A stretch of DNA of 64,000 bases. Source: Symbiodinium natans. Its lineage: Eukaryota > Sar > Dinophyceae > Suessiales > Symbiodiniaceae. Where the stretch lies: contig CAJNDS010000100.1 of the NCBI GenBank assembly GCA_905221605.1, forward strand, positions 1-64,000, read 5' to 3'. Positions 1 to 10,285 of this stretch are shown here, piece by piece. The first letter of the stretch is position 1, and each line of letters opens with the position of its first letter. Under the pieces are notes generated by a model that was given only the letters and a program-made list of their open reading frames with translations, ran no database searches and was not told where the DNA came from. The translations under genes were made by a program, and so were the position numbers.

Positions 1-318
1 AGCATTTCAAGAATTTATCAACATCAATCCATTTAACGAAAAAACGTCATATGCCCACAGAATTTTAATTACATCCACGATACCCACACGGGGGTTGAAC
101 CTAACACATCAAGTATTTTCGTCGCAGCCGGACTCTGGCGCTGACTCCACGTGAAACCTACTTTAGCTGTACTTTCCAGTCCAGGCTTCGGAACTGCGAA
201 GGATCGCGGTGCTTCCTCGTCACCTGGGTTTGTCCTTTTGCGAGGAAGCGCTGAAACTGCTATTACTAGGAATACCGGCCTCAGCACACTAAGCCCCCGC
301 TAGACCCAAAAATGTTCA

Positions 319-424
319 TGGAGGTTTGCGAGAATAAGGGACCCTTAATGGAGTCCCCCAAATAGTAGGATTCCCCTTAAAATCAAGACCCCAATAAGGT
401 ACCCTTGCTTTCGGAAATCCCCAC
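319..424 (+). mobile_element. MITE-like inverted-repeat element, TGGGGGTTTCCGA-end superfamily, copy C1
   Basis: A 106-bp non-coding element whose two ends are imperfect inverted repeats: the left arm begins GGAGGTTTGCGAGAATAAGG and the reverse complement of the right arm reads GGGGATTTCCGAAAGCAAGG, about 18 of 24 positions matching. Bases 352-380 match the reverse complement of 17519-17547 with only two differences, and the rest of the element aligns end to end with 17476-17582, so this is one dispersed element family in opposite orientations. No transposase is encoded, as expected for a MITE. No target-site duplication could be fixed with confidence. Confidence 0.6.
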
Positions 425-534
425 ATCTTTTCGATGCCTGGACCGACCTTTGGAATCAGTCGATTCAGCGTGTCCAAGGACTTCTACGAGCTGCGCGTGC
501 CTGGCCGCATCGGAAAGTCGTCCTTCCCTTAAAC

Positions 535-715
535 CACCCCTCCCATATCGCACCCTTATAATTACCCCCCTATAACCCCCCCTTTTTTCCCCTTACACCC
601 CCGCTATCACCCCCCTTATAAGCCCCTTCTAGCCCCCATATAACCCCTCGTTATACCCCCCCCATTATAGCCCCTTATACCTCCAGGCCCTTAAACTCTA
701 AACCCCGAGCAACTT
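535..715. repeat. Degenerate C-rich repeat (CCCCTTATA-like)
   Basis: A strongly strand-asymmetric stretch of degenerate units such as CCCCTTATA, CCCCATATAA and CCCCTATAAC, broken by poly-C runs. The unit resembles the CCCTATAAA arrays at 41393-41806 and 58590-58690, so it may be an old, mutated array of the same telomere-derived type. There is no coding potential. Confidence 0.5.
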
Positions 716-1042
716 CTTGTGGTGGCTTAGGGCTAAAGGCAGCAAATGCCGTACATTAGCAAAACTGCCCAAAGCAGTTGCACACTCCAATCTTTCTGCA
801 TCCCCCTCATTCTCTGGCTTAACCGGAAATCCTGTAAACTCCGTGTGCTTCGGCCCAAGAACTTACATTCACAAATCTTGAACTCTCAGCTCATGGGCCA
901 GAAACTTTCAAACCCCAACAATCTCTTCAGGGTGCCTGAGCCCGAAGCCCTGATGACAGTTTGCCTGTGTCGGAAGAAGTACGGCAAGTAAGGCCTGTGT
1001 TTGGAGTTAGGAGGCCCGAAGTAGCCCGACACCAAAAAGCAA

Positions 1043-1062
1043 CCGAGCTGCTTTGGCTCAAG
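1043..1062 (+). other. Possible degenerate spliced-leader relic
   Basis: The 3' half, TTTGGCTCAAG (1052-1062), equals the last 11 bases of the 22-nt dinoflagellate spliced leader, and the 5' part CCGAGC matches the leader's CCGTAGC except for one missing base. Three central positions differ. Such relics are known in dinoflagellates, where trans-spliced mRNAs are re-inserted as retrogenes. An 11-mer match in 64 kb on two strands is unlikely by chance (roughly 3 in 100), but the downstream sequence shows no convincing reading frame, so any retrocopy here would be badly decayed. Confidence 0.35.
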
Positions 1063-1869
1063 CGATCGGCACGCCCGGTCTCGAGGGCCTTGCGAAGATG
1101 CGCCCAAGGCATTTCAAGCGTTTTAAGGCTACTTGTACCAAACTTACGACTGCTACTGCTAGAAGACATCATTCTCATCACCGCTATTCGCGGTAGGATG
1201 ATTCTCGGGGCTTAGAGTCTTAGCGGCTTTGGCTTTCGGGTGCCAAAAGACCGGCTGCAAAGCTTCAAATCGAAACCTGAAGCTCTACTCCAAGCGGAAG
1301 ACCAGAATGATGACAGAAGTCACCAACAGAGAGCAGCAATGGTCGGTCTGGAATTAGGACGCTGTGCTGCTGTCCGCTTTCGCTTCCGGAAGCAGGCACT
1401 TTCAGAACAACCTAAACCCTCAACCTTGACCCCTAAGCCTCAAGCCCAAAATCTATGTTGAGCCCTATATAGGCCAAAAACCCAAGTTCTGACCATGTCT
1501 GAAATCTCTCAAGCTGGCGTGCCTAAGCTCAGAATTGGGACTTCAATCCAAGGCCCACTTGCAGCTCCACTCTAGTTCTCAACCCTGCGCCCTGCTTTGC
1601 TCATTGTTTCTCACGCGCCGCCGCTTTCAAGACCGCACAGCAGGAAGGCCAGTCTCTGCGTCTTATCACCCACCTGCCGGCAGCTCAAGGGCACCAACTT
1701 CAGGGGGTTCCGGGAAATTAGCGAGTTAGCTGTGACTTTGCGTACGATTAAGCTGTAAGTATCATACCTAAGTTTCTTCTACATATGTATATATATATAT
1801 ACACACAAAAACATATAATACAAACATATATGTATATGAGTAAGTGCTGCTTCCCAACCAACAGTAGAG

Positions 1870-2276
1870 GCTGCGACCCTGCGCCGCCTTCAGCGGCAGC
1901 AGCGGATGCAGCTTGGCACGGAGGAGCGCGAAGAACTCCCCGCGAGTGTCCTGCTGGTTTTGGCCCCAGTTCCACGGACACCCCCGAGGCGAAAAAGCCC
2001 TGAAAGGGGCTGCGACTGGTCGCTGCATGAGTGTTGCCACAAGAGCGAGCTGCAAAATGAAGCCACGAATGACAGCAGGAACTACTATCGGCTTCAGCTT
2101 CAGTGTGGAGGGGTCACGGCCTAACTCGTCAAAGACCGAGCCCCGAATCGTCTGCACCCACATCATGCCCACATCTCCTGCAAGGTCAGTACATCCCTCA
2201 GCTTCTTGTCATGGGCTAGATCGATGATAAGCAGCGACATGGACTCGACATCCAGGTGCCCTTCCTTGCGCAGGGT
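1870..2276 (-). pseudogene. Coding-like segment interrupted by a frameshift; product unknown
   Basis: Two open segments on the minus strand read like protein but lie in different frames. The upstream one (2276 to the stop at 2163-2165) includes LLIIDLAHDKKLRDVLTLQ; the downstream one (from 2166 downward) includes WVQTIRGSVFDELGRDPS followed by a hydrophobic stretch (VIRGFILQLALVATL) that could be a membrane helix. The break coincides with an 8-bp direct repeat, CCCACATC at 2157-2164 and 2168-2175; dropping one 11-bp period would join the frames. The segment has no recognised family and is bounded by no clear start or stop, so it would be an internal exon or a decayed gene fragment. An assembly error is an equal explanation. 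The downstream frame runs on into a TA microsatellite below about 1870 and is not credible there. Confidence 0.3.
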
Positions 2277-3013
2277 TCAACGCATGTTCGCTTGAGGAGC
2301 GCCGCGGGAATTTGGAGCATCCGCAGCCTTGTCAACATCTTCACCAAAAGCCGGCAACCTCCTGTGATTGCATGTCCCGTGGTGTGCGTTGAATTCGCCG
2401 AATGAGTCGGAGGTTGCAGCAAAACACTTCGCTGTAAACAAACCTTAACCCCTGGATCTAGCACAGCTGCAAGCCATCCAATCAAAAAACCCTTGTCGCA
2501 CCCGAAACACGATCACATATGCTTTCAATTCAACCTAGGCATATTTGTTTTCATGAAACACATCGAAGAAAACATAGCCAGACTCACACCTTCAGGGATG
2601 CGCAGGCACGCTAGTATTCTCCAGTGCCTGAGAAGCATACAGACCAAACACGAGCTCGCCACTGGATTGCCCGCAACAAAAAGCAAGCCGACCGGCTTCG
2701 ATCCCAAGCCCGAAGCTAAATCCAAGTCCGAGAGCTAATCAAACAGCCTCACCCCCAAACCCTAAACCAAAATACCCCTAAACCCTAAACCCTAAACGCA
2801 AATATCCCTAAACCCTAAGCCAAAACACCCCGATAAGCCCCAAAACGCCCCTAAAAACCCCTAAAAACCCCTCAAGGGCCCACCCGTCAGGGCCTCAACA
2901 AGGCGCCTCAGGCGGCTGGGCGTGGCCAGGGCCACAGGAGGACCAGCGGCCAAGGCCTTGGCCTGGTCTTTAAAATTCCCGAAGAAATTGGGTTTAGGGT
3001 TTATAAACCCTAT
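2277..3013. other. Intergenic with short telomere-like runs
   Basis: No gene seen. Bases 2750-2875 are degenerate CCCTAAA-type sequence (CCCTAAACC, CCCCTAAAAA, CCCTAAGCC). Confidence 0.5.
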
Positions 3014-3088
3014 AGGGTTTAGGGTTTAGGGTTTAGGGTTTAGGGTTTAGGGTTTAGGGTTTAGGGTTTAGGGTTTAGGGTTTAGGGT
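3014..3088 (+). repeat. Interstitial telomere-type array (TTTAGGG)n
   Basis: About ten head-to-tail perfect TTTAGGG units on the plus strand, directly after a TTTATAAACCCTATAGGG palindromic junction where the motif switches orientation. Confidence 0.9.
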
Positions 3089-5670
3089 AGTGCCCTGAAA
3101 GCCCTGAACCCCTACAAGATCTGAAAGCCCTTCGGCCAGAAACCCTCAAAAATCCCAAGGCCTAAAAACCCTGGCCGCATGAACTCTTGACGAGGGGAGT
3201 CAATCGCCCTGCAGTCAGGGGATGTCGGAAGGCTTGAGGGGGTATGCCAATGCTGTAGGGGTCTGAGGGCCGTTGGATTGATGTGCTTCTGAGGAAGGTG
3301 GCATTTCCAAACCCCCCTGTCTCTGGGTTTGGAGCCTGAAACAGAAACAACAATCCAGGCCACAGCCAGACACAAACCTGACAAAGCCTGAACTGAAACT
3401 TCCGCAAGCATGCAGCCGGAAATCCCCAACACCTTCCATGCGTCTCTGAACCCGCAAAGGCTTTGACCTGTAAACCTTCATTCTCCAAGCCCGAATCCCT
3501 GAACCCTCGCCTGGCGGAGGATCTGGTCACGCTTGCGGCCGCCACCATGCGCAGCCAGGGCCAGGGCCTTCAGACTTGCAAGGGCCTCTTCCTCTGCAAT
3601 CCGGTTGAGTCTAGTCACAGACGAGGTTTGATAATCACCCTAAACCAGGTACCCTAAAGCTGAATCACGCGATCATCCCCCAAAAGACCCCTGAGGGCTG
3701 AAACTGGGATAACCCAAAACGAACCTCCTAAACCATCAAGGCTGTAAAGCCCGAAATCCTCTTTGTGCCCAAAATCTTCCTCCTCAAACCTCTGGCGCCT
3801 TGATGCCCCATACGCTGTCCAACTCTGCCTGACCAAAGACTACGCGTCAGGCGGGGGTGAGGCGTGGCTTGACATGGGCTTAGGGGGTTCGGGCGTTAGG
3901 GCGTGAAGGGCCAGGCAGTGCGTAGTTAGGGTGATGAGGGTGCATTTTGGCTTCTTTCGGCTGAATGCAGCTTTGGGTGTAGAGCTTTAAGGGGTCTCCC
4001 GAAGCACGGCCTCCTCAGAGGTCACCTATAGTTTCGCACTCCCCCCCCCCCCCCCCCCCTGCGAGCCACAGGCTGGATCCTGTAACCCCCGAAACCCTGA
4101 AGTTAAACACCCTCCTCCCCAATCGAAACCCTTAGAGCCCGAAACCCCTAAAGCCCTGCGCACTCCGACAACCCTTAAACTAGATTAAACCAAAGCCTTG
4201 AAGAACCCTATGTAAAGCCTCTGAACCCTTGACAAGATCTGCAAACCCCATCCTCCTCAGCCCGATACATCCGAAACCCTTTGTGGAACTTGGTACCCCA
4301 GTAACCATATCATAATAAGGGCACCCTTCTTTGGTTGGTTAATCTATAAGGGAACCTTGAACCAAAAAAAAAAGAAAAAGGGTACCACTGGGCTACCAAG
4401 AAAAGCGCCTTCAGAGAAAAGAGCCGGTCGGTGGAGGCGCAGAGCACAACCACGGTGGCTCCAGGAGCGGCCGGGGCCCTCCAGGCAAAGTGGGGGTTTA
4501 GAGTTGAAGGTCTGTAGGGTTTGTGTGTTTATAGGGTGTGTAGGGTTTTTGTAGGGCTTATAGGGTTTATTGGTTTTGTAGGGTTCATAGGCTTTATAGG
4601 GTTTATAGGGCTTCGGGTTTAGGGTTTAGGGTTGCTCGAAGAGCGATGGAGTGCGTGGTAATTGCTGTTGTGGGCTGCCGAGGCTTGATTGTAGACACCT
4701 TTCGTGCTGCTAGCAGACATGGGGCAGGACACCATCGGGGGGGGGGGGGGGGAAAAGACTTGGAGTTTGAGATTTAAGCGCCTAGGGGTTCGATAGCTTC
4801 AGGCCTTTACCAACAGGCGAGGATGTGCAAAGCAGCGGCCAGGACCATTCCAGCAAACTTGCACACAGGAGCCCAACCTCTCTGGGGCTACCAGGACCTA
4901 GTGGTACCCAGAACTGAGGCTAAGTCCAATTCGCGGGCTCGTAGAGAAGTAAGGCTGGGACATCGTAAGGTGCACACGCCCAATCTGCGGAGCACGATTC
5001 GAGGTCCCCAATTCCCAAGCCCCACAGTTTAGGGGCTTGAGGGGACCCAAGGTTGGGGTCAAGGGGCCGTTGCTAGGAAAAACCCTAAACCCCAAACCCC
5101 AAACCCTACGTAAGCATCCAACGAAGCTGAACAAAGCCAAGGCGCTCCTTCGAGGCACCTCGGGCTGGCAAAGCGAAGCGCTGGAGGTCATTTTATGAAA
5201 ACATCGCATTGTTGAGTTGCAGCGAGACTGTAGGCAATGAAGATGCACCCAAACTTGGGAGCACTTTTTATCTTCATCACGTGCAGAGTCTTCTTGACTT
5301 GAAATCCAAGTCGAGCCAGCATAAGCCCCAGGCAAGCACATCGCTTTACCCACGATGTGAGGAGGCAACCCTGTAGGTCCCCGGCCTAGGCTCCGCAGAA
5401 GCTCGGCGCCAGGGAAGTCCGGCGCCTGACAGTTTATTGGGTTTAGGGTTGTAGGGTTTAGGGTTTAGTGTTTAGGGTTGCCTCGATGCTAGCCACTTCG
5501 GATTGCGTCTTTGAAGAGTCTTCAAACCTTGCATGGGACTAACTAAGGAACACCGAAGTTGAATCTTGACCTGTGCGACAGCGCACACTGGCAGAAAACA
5601 TAAGCCGAGAGTGTCCAGCAACCTAACGACTCGCGCTCAACCAGCATATCAAGTTTCAAAATGAAACATA
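3089..5670. other. Intergenic, telomere-like background
   Basis: Dense single and degenerate CCCTAAA/TTTAGGG motifs, C tracts at 4040-4058 and a G tract at 4738-4752. Bases 4310-4386 form an imperfect inverted repeat (GGCACCCTTCTTTGGTT against GGTACCC...GGTTC) that may be another hairpin element. The frame at 4898-5368 (minus) is open for 150 codons but contains telomere-like sequence and has no ATG at its start; I do not call it. Confidence 0.45.
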
Positions 5671-5762
5671 AACGCATGAACGAACAAGAAACAATCTAAA
5701 AATCTAAAGCCTTAAAAACGCATGAACAAACAAGAAACAATCTAAAAATCTAAAGCCTTAAA
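5671..5762. repeat. 46-bp tandem duplication
   Basis: Two adjacent copies of a 46-bp A-rich unit beginning AACGCATGAACRAACAAGAA. The copies are separated by exactly 46 bases and differ at one position, so the duplication is recent. Confidence 0.85.
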
Positions 5763-5926
5763 CCCAGGGTTTATGGCTTATAAGGCTTCGGAATGCCAAT
5801 GAAGTTGTCACCCTAGCAGAGGCCTCGGACGCCCAGGTGTGAAGCTGCGCCAGCGGCAGCACAGGCGGGCAGGCGACAAACCACGCGGCCGCTGGACAGA
5901 CCTCCTTCCTGAGACTTTGGGGGCTT

Positions 5927-6030
5927 GGGCATTTCCCAAAATAGGGGTGCCCATAATATACCCACAAAATACAAAAATCCTTTTTATAGGAAACCCCCAA
6001 GAAGGGTACACCTATTTTCGGAAACCCCCA
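5927..6030 (+). mobile_element. MITE-like inverted-repeat element, TGGGGGTTTCCGA-end superfamily, copy B1
   Basis: A 104-bp element. Left end GGGCATTTCCCAAAATAGG and the reverse complement of the right end GGGGGTTTCCGAAAATAGG match at about 18 of 22 positions over the full arms (5927-5948 and 6008-6029). The whole element aligns with the reverse complement of 16588-16685, including the block TTTCCCAAAATAGGGGTGCC. Read as protein, both copies give the same spurious peptide (FPKIGVP...), a translation artefact to expect in automatic gene models. No transposase is present. Confidence 0.7.
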
Positions 6031-7755
6031 CTTGGGGTTCGTAGGGTGCCAGCTCAGGGTGCAGGGTTGAGGGTTTTGAGCTTGTGCTGTGGGATTTGCA
6101 GTTTGGAAATTCAGGGTTCAGATGCTTTGGGGGTTTGAAGTCTAGGAGTCTCTTCAGATCTTGGGCTATGTTCCCGGAGGTATCGCAACGACTCTACTTA
6201 TTACGACACCCCCAGCCCTAAACCCCCTAAAGCACGCCCCAAGAAACGCGTGCACCGAGGTGCGTCTCGAGGGGTGTCAGCTTCTTTGCTTTCGCTTCGG
6301 CCACCCATGCTGTGGCTAACCTGCCACAGGGGGCGGGATTTGAGCCCAGAGTTTAGGTTTTACGGACTTAGGGTCTTTAGGGATTCTTTAGCATTGACGG
6401 CTTGGTGTTCCATCTTGAGGGATCTAGGGACATGGATAAAGCCCGGAGCCTCGTCTGCGCCCAGCGCCGTAGCACCTTCGCCGTCGCGCCGGTCTTCGGC
6501 GGCTGTTCTGAAGACAGCACGGCCTTCAGGGTTTAGGGGTTATAGGAGTTTAATCCCCCCGAACACTACCAGCCACTATTTCTTAAAGCTTCGACCTTCA
6601 AAACCTTGCACACATGACTTTAAACCTGTAAACCTTCAAGCTCAAAGCCTGAACCTGGCGAAGCCCTCAAGCTGTCAATGCCCAACCCAAAACCCAGCCA
6701 CAGTGCCTAAAGCCGATTCACCCGATGCAGCTCAGCCAGGAATTTCGCAACTCTCGTGTTTTAGAAACCTCTAAACACGAAGCTCTGAAAGCCTAAACCC
6801 CCTCAACCCAAAACCCAAACCCTAGAAGCCCAAAGCCAAAAACAAAAACACACCCTAAATCCCACACATCCTCAAGTCCCTTAAGCCTCAGAAGCTGCTG
6901 TCAAGGAGCGGTCAGTACCGCGCCACCTTTCTTCCGCTTCTTGGGCGCTGGCTTCTCAGCCCTCAGCGCACGCAGGGTTTGCAGGGTCTACAGGGTTTTG
7001 CGGCTTAGAGGCTTGCAAGGGGTATGGGCTCAAGGGTTCAGGGTGTGTGGGCTGATTCTGGATGCCTACCCGAAGACAGAGTCTCAGCTTCGGTCGCCTC
7101 AGTCCTTAGGCTCTAGACCCCTTTGAAAGGGGGCCAGGGCGGTGGGGGGAGGGTTCAGGGTTTAAACATCTGCAATCGTTAAACGTCCAAAACCCCGAAA
7201 TTAACATGAAGTCCGCGAAAGTAGGCTCCACTAAGCAGGTAGGCTGTGGGGTTTGTTACAGGGTTTAGGGTTGAGGCGGGTGTGTTTAGGGGTTTTGGTT
7301 GGGGCCAGCGTTTTCGAATGACCTGGTTTCCTTGACTCTCCTTACAAGGAGGGAGTGGAGAACAGGCAGAAGAGGCAGATATGTCATCCTAAGCCCCTGA
7401 GCTCCTACACCCCAAATCCTAAACTCCAAAATCCCCGAGCCTGTAAGCCGAAAAACCCTAATCCCCAGGCCCTTTATAGACTAAAATCTTAACTCTAAAT
7501 CCGGCATGAACATAGCCAGCTCTAGCACTTACCAGTCCTGTGTAAGGAATTTGGGACTTCTGGGGCCCTCATCCTCTAAAGGGTGGCACAAGCCTACTAA
7601 CCGGTAAGATAAACCCTTGGGGTGCCCGAGCAGCTCCACTTTCTGCTCGGTCTCGACTGCCCGGCGCTTCTTCGCCACGCGCCTGAGCTCGCAAAGGAGC
7701 GGGATCTATGGGGTGCTGGGCTTATGAGCTTTATGGGTTTTACGGTTTGCGTGGT
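6031..7755. other. Intergenic, no gene seen
   Basis: Degenerate telomere-like background. The 174-codon plus-strand frame at 6250-6774 starts on a non-ATG codon, has low-complexity composition and no family resemblance, and its length is within chance expectation. Confidence 0.5.
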
Positions 7756-8365
<610 letters not shown>

Positions 8366-8558
8366 AGTACTTAGTACTGCTGCCACTACAATTAGCATAC
8401 GATTGTTGTTATTACTTAGTGGCATAAACACTATTTATAGTATGACTAGTTCATGTAGACCCGCAACAAACATGTGAGAGCATGCAGCATAGTTGCATTG
8501 CAGATGCATTCCCATAGTGGGCGGCCATAGCGTTGAGTTTTTTCATTGAACTCTAAGC

Positions 8559-9938
8559 TTATGCTGTCACACGCGGGGTCGTGAGGCGTTCTACACAGGC
8601 TGCTGCTGCAGCGGCGGCCATCGGCCTCTCCAGGGCGTTGCTTGTGACGTCAGAATTGCCCCAGGTCACAATCGACCCATCAGAGAGGGCGGCTGCAAAG
8701 GAACGTCCAGAAGCCCTGATGTGCTGAACATTGTGTAGCTGTGCCTGCACGGAGCTGCTATCACCTCCGTTTTCAGGCTGGCCCCAAGTCACCACAGAAC
8801 CATCCTGAAGCAGCGCTGCCACCGCGCTGCTTCCGCCTCGAATGTCTTGTGCGTCCTTGAGCTTGTCCTGGACAGAGCTGCTGTCACCGCCACATGCCGG
8901 GCGACCCCAGGTTACAACAGAGCCAGTGCTGAGACAGGCAGCAAACCCTTCCGCCCATGAAAAGATGTGTTTCACTCCCTGCAGCTGCGATTGAACAGCC
9001 CCAGGGTTCCCACCACAATCACCGTCGCCCCAGGTCACCACTGAGCCATCTTGCAAAAGTGCAGCGAAGGCTGCATCACTGCCACGGATCTGCTGAACCT
9101 CACGCAGTTGTGTCTGCACCTGGCTGCTGTCTGCCCCACGACCCGGCCAGCCCCAGGTCACAACAGACCCGTCGCCGACAACCGCGGCAAAGGCAAAGCT
9201 ATTGGCACAGATCAGCTTGACATCTTTCAACTGTTCATGCACGGCGCTGCAGTCGCCACCACACTTGGCACTACCCCAGCATACTACTGTTCCATCTGAG
9301 CGCAGCGCAGCAAAGGCAGAGTTGGAAGCCACGATTTGCTGCACATGCACGAGCTGGTCCTGGACTGAGCTGCTATCGCCGCCCTGGTTAGCCCGACCCC
9401 AGGTCACGACGGAGCCATCATCTAAGAGGGCAGCGAATGCACAGAGAGTAGCTCGGATCGCACAGACATTCCGGAGTTGATCTTGAGCTGCGCTTGAGTC
9501 ACCTCCATCGCGCTGGGTTCCCCAAGTTACGACAGATCCGTCGTCTCGAATTGCAGCAAATGAACAACAAGAGCAGGCAATGTCTTGGACATTCTGCAGT
9601 TGCTCCTGGACAGCGCTGCTGTCACCACCATATGCTGGCGCGCCCCAGCTCACGGCAGATCCATCGCCCAGCACGGCCGCAAATGCCGCCGGGTTGCGGA
9701 AGCAGTCACATATCTCCAGTGGCTTGATGCTTAGTGACAAGACATCACCCGAGCAAAGGCCTGCGGCCTCGACGGAAGATGCACCTCTTAGCTCTTCACC
9801 GTTCCGTGCCAGCAACCTGCTGCGTCCCACACCAAGCGCTTTTTGCGCCTGGCGCCTTAGTGAGGTGAGGGATGACCGGGCATCGACCTCGATGGAGACA
9901 GACTTGCCACTCAGAAGCGAAATCCCAAGGACAGGCAT
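8559..9938 (-). CDS. Ubiquitin-like domain + RCC1-type repeat protein
   Basis: A 459-residue intron-free frame. Residues 1-72 form a ubiquitin-like fold (start MPVLGISLLSGKSVSIEV, then a helix with SLRRQAQKALGV, and the closing GDVLSLSI strand). Residues about 84-430 hold nine repeats of 41 residues, each with a core like FAALLQDGSVVTWG followed by GGDSSxVQxQLxxVxxI, the form of RCC1/beta-propeller repeats common in dinoflagellates (often auto-annotated as UVR8- or HERC-like). The tail has an Ala run near 441-447. RCC1 repeats usually make a propeller that binds protein partners; the UBL suggests a link to ubiquitin or proteasome handling, but no catalytic HECT or RING domain is present, so the role is inferred only. 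The frame is open further upstream, but the first ATG is at 9936-9938 and fits the UBL start. The minus-strand sequence just before it, TATCCCCCCCTCAG, looks like a splice acceptor, plausibly for the trans-spliced leader. Repeat 7 has CLSTG in place of the usual Asp-Gly turn. Confidence 0.9.
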   Translation of the reverse strand: MPVLGISLLSGKSVSIEVDARSSLTSLRRQAQKALGVGRSRLLARNGEELRGASSVEAAGLCSGDVLSLSIKPLEICDCFRNPAAFAAVLGDGSAVSWGAPAYGGDSSAVQEQLQNVQDIACSCCSFAAIRDDGSVVTWGTQRDGGDSSAAQDQLRNVCAIRATLCAFAALLDDGSVVTWGRANQGGDSSSVQDQLVHVQQIVASNSAFAALRSDGTVVCWGSAKCGGDCSAVHEQLKDVKLICANSFAFAAVVGDGSVVTWGWPGRGADSSQVQTQLREVQQIRGSDAAFAALLQDGSVVTWGDGDCGGNPGAVQSQLQGVKHIFSWAEGFAACLSTGSVVTWGRPACGGDSSSVQDKLKDAQDIRGGSSAVAALLQDGSVVTWGQPENGGDSSSVQAQLHNVQHIRASGRSFAAALSDGSIVTWGNSDVTSNALERPMAAAAAAACVERLTTPRVTA

Positions 9939-9953
9939 TCTGAGGGGGGGATA
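9925..9953 (-). promoter_or_regulatory. Candidate (trans-)splice acceptor before UBL-RCC1 start
   Basis: On the minus strand a C-rich tract ends in CTCAG one base before the ATG. Dinoflagellate nuclear mRNAs receive a spliced leader at an AG acceptor, so this is a candidate leader-addition site; it could also be a cis-intron end. Confidence 0.4.
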
Positions 9954-10214
9954 CCTTTGAACCCTTCTCAGATGCTGCGAAAAGCTTGTCGAGATAAGCC
10001 TGTTCCAAGCACGAAGACTGGCACATAAGCAAATCCTCAAAATCACTTGCGTACAATGTAAATCCTGAAAATCTAAACCAAGCAAAGAACAAGCTCACGG
10101 TGCTTGGAGCTTATCGGCTTCAGAGCTGAGAGTATGGATGAGGGGTTGCCGAGTTGTTTCAGGCATTCTCTAAGTCATGGTCATTATTTTGGGGGCATCC
10201 CAAGGGGCCATGTC

Positions 10215-10285
10215 CTAAACCCTAAACCCTAAACCCTAAACCCTAAACCCTAAACCCTAAACCCTAAACCCTAAACCCTAAACCC
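10215..10285 (-). repeat. Interstitial telomere-type array (CCCTAAA)n
   Basis: Ten perfect head-to-tail CCCTAAA units, about 130 bp upstream of the region open before the UBL-RCC1 start. Confidence 0.92.

Larger units (their letters stand above)
425..1869. other. Intergenic, no gene seen
   Basis: Apart from the C-rich repeat and the possible leader relic, this holds overlapping short frames on both strands with no family resemblance, and a TA-rich microsatellite near 1785-1840. The frames at 886-1215 overlap in opposite directions and look like chance. Confidence 0.5.

Noticed and set aside
3943-3952. CATTTTGGCT, a 10-base match to the middle of the spliced leader
   Set aside because: The following bases diverge from the leader's end, and a 10-base match is not rare enough alone.
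5839-6138. Conserved peptide FPKIGVP... shared with 16477-16752
   Set aside because: The conservation is explained by the dispersed inverted-repeat element, not by a protein.
6250-6774. A 174-codon plus-strand frame
   Set aside because: Non-ATG start, composition follows the telomere-like background (Pro/Lys/Leu from CCCTAAA-type sequence), no domain.
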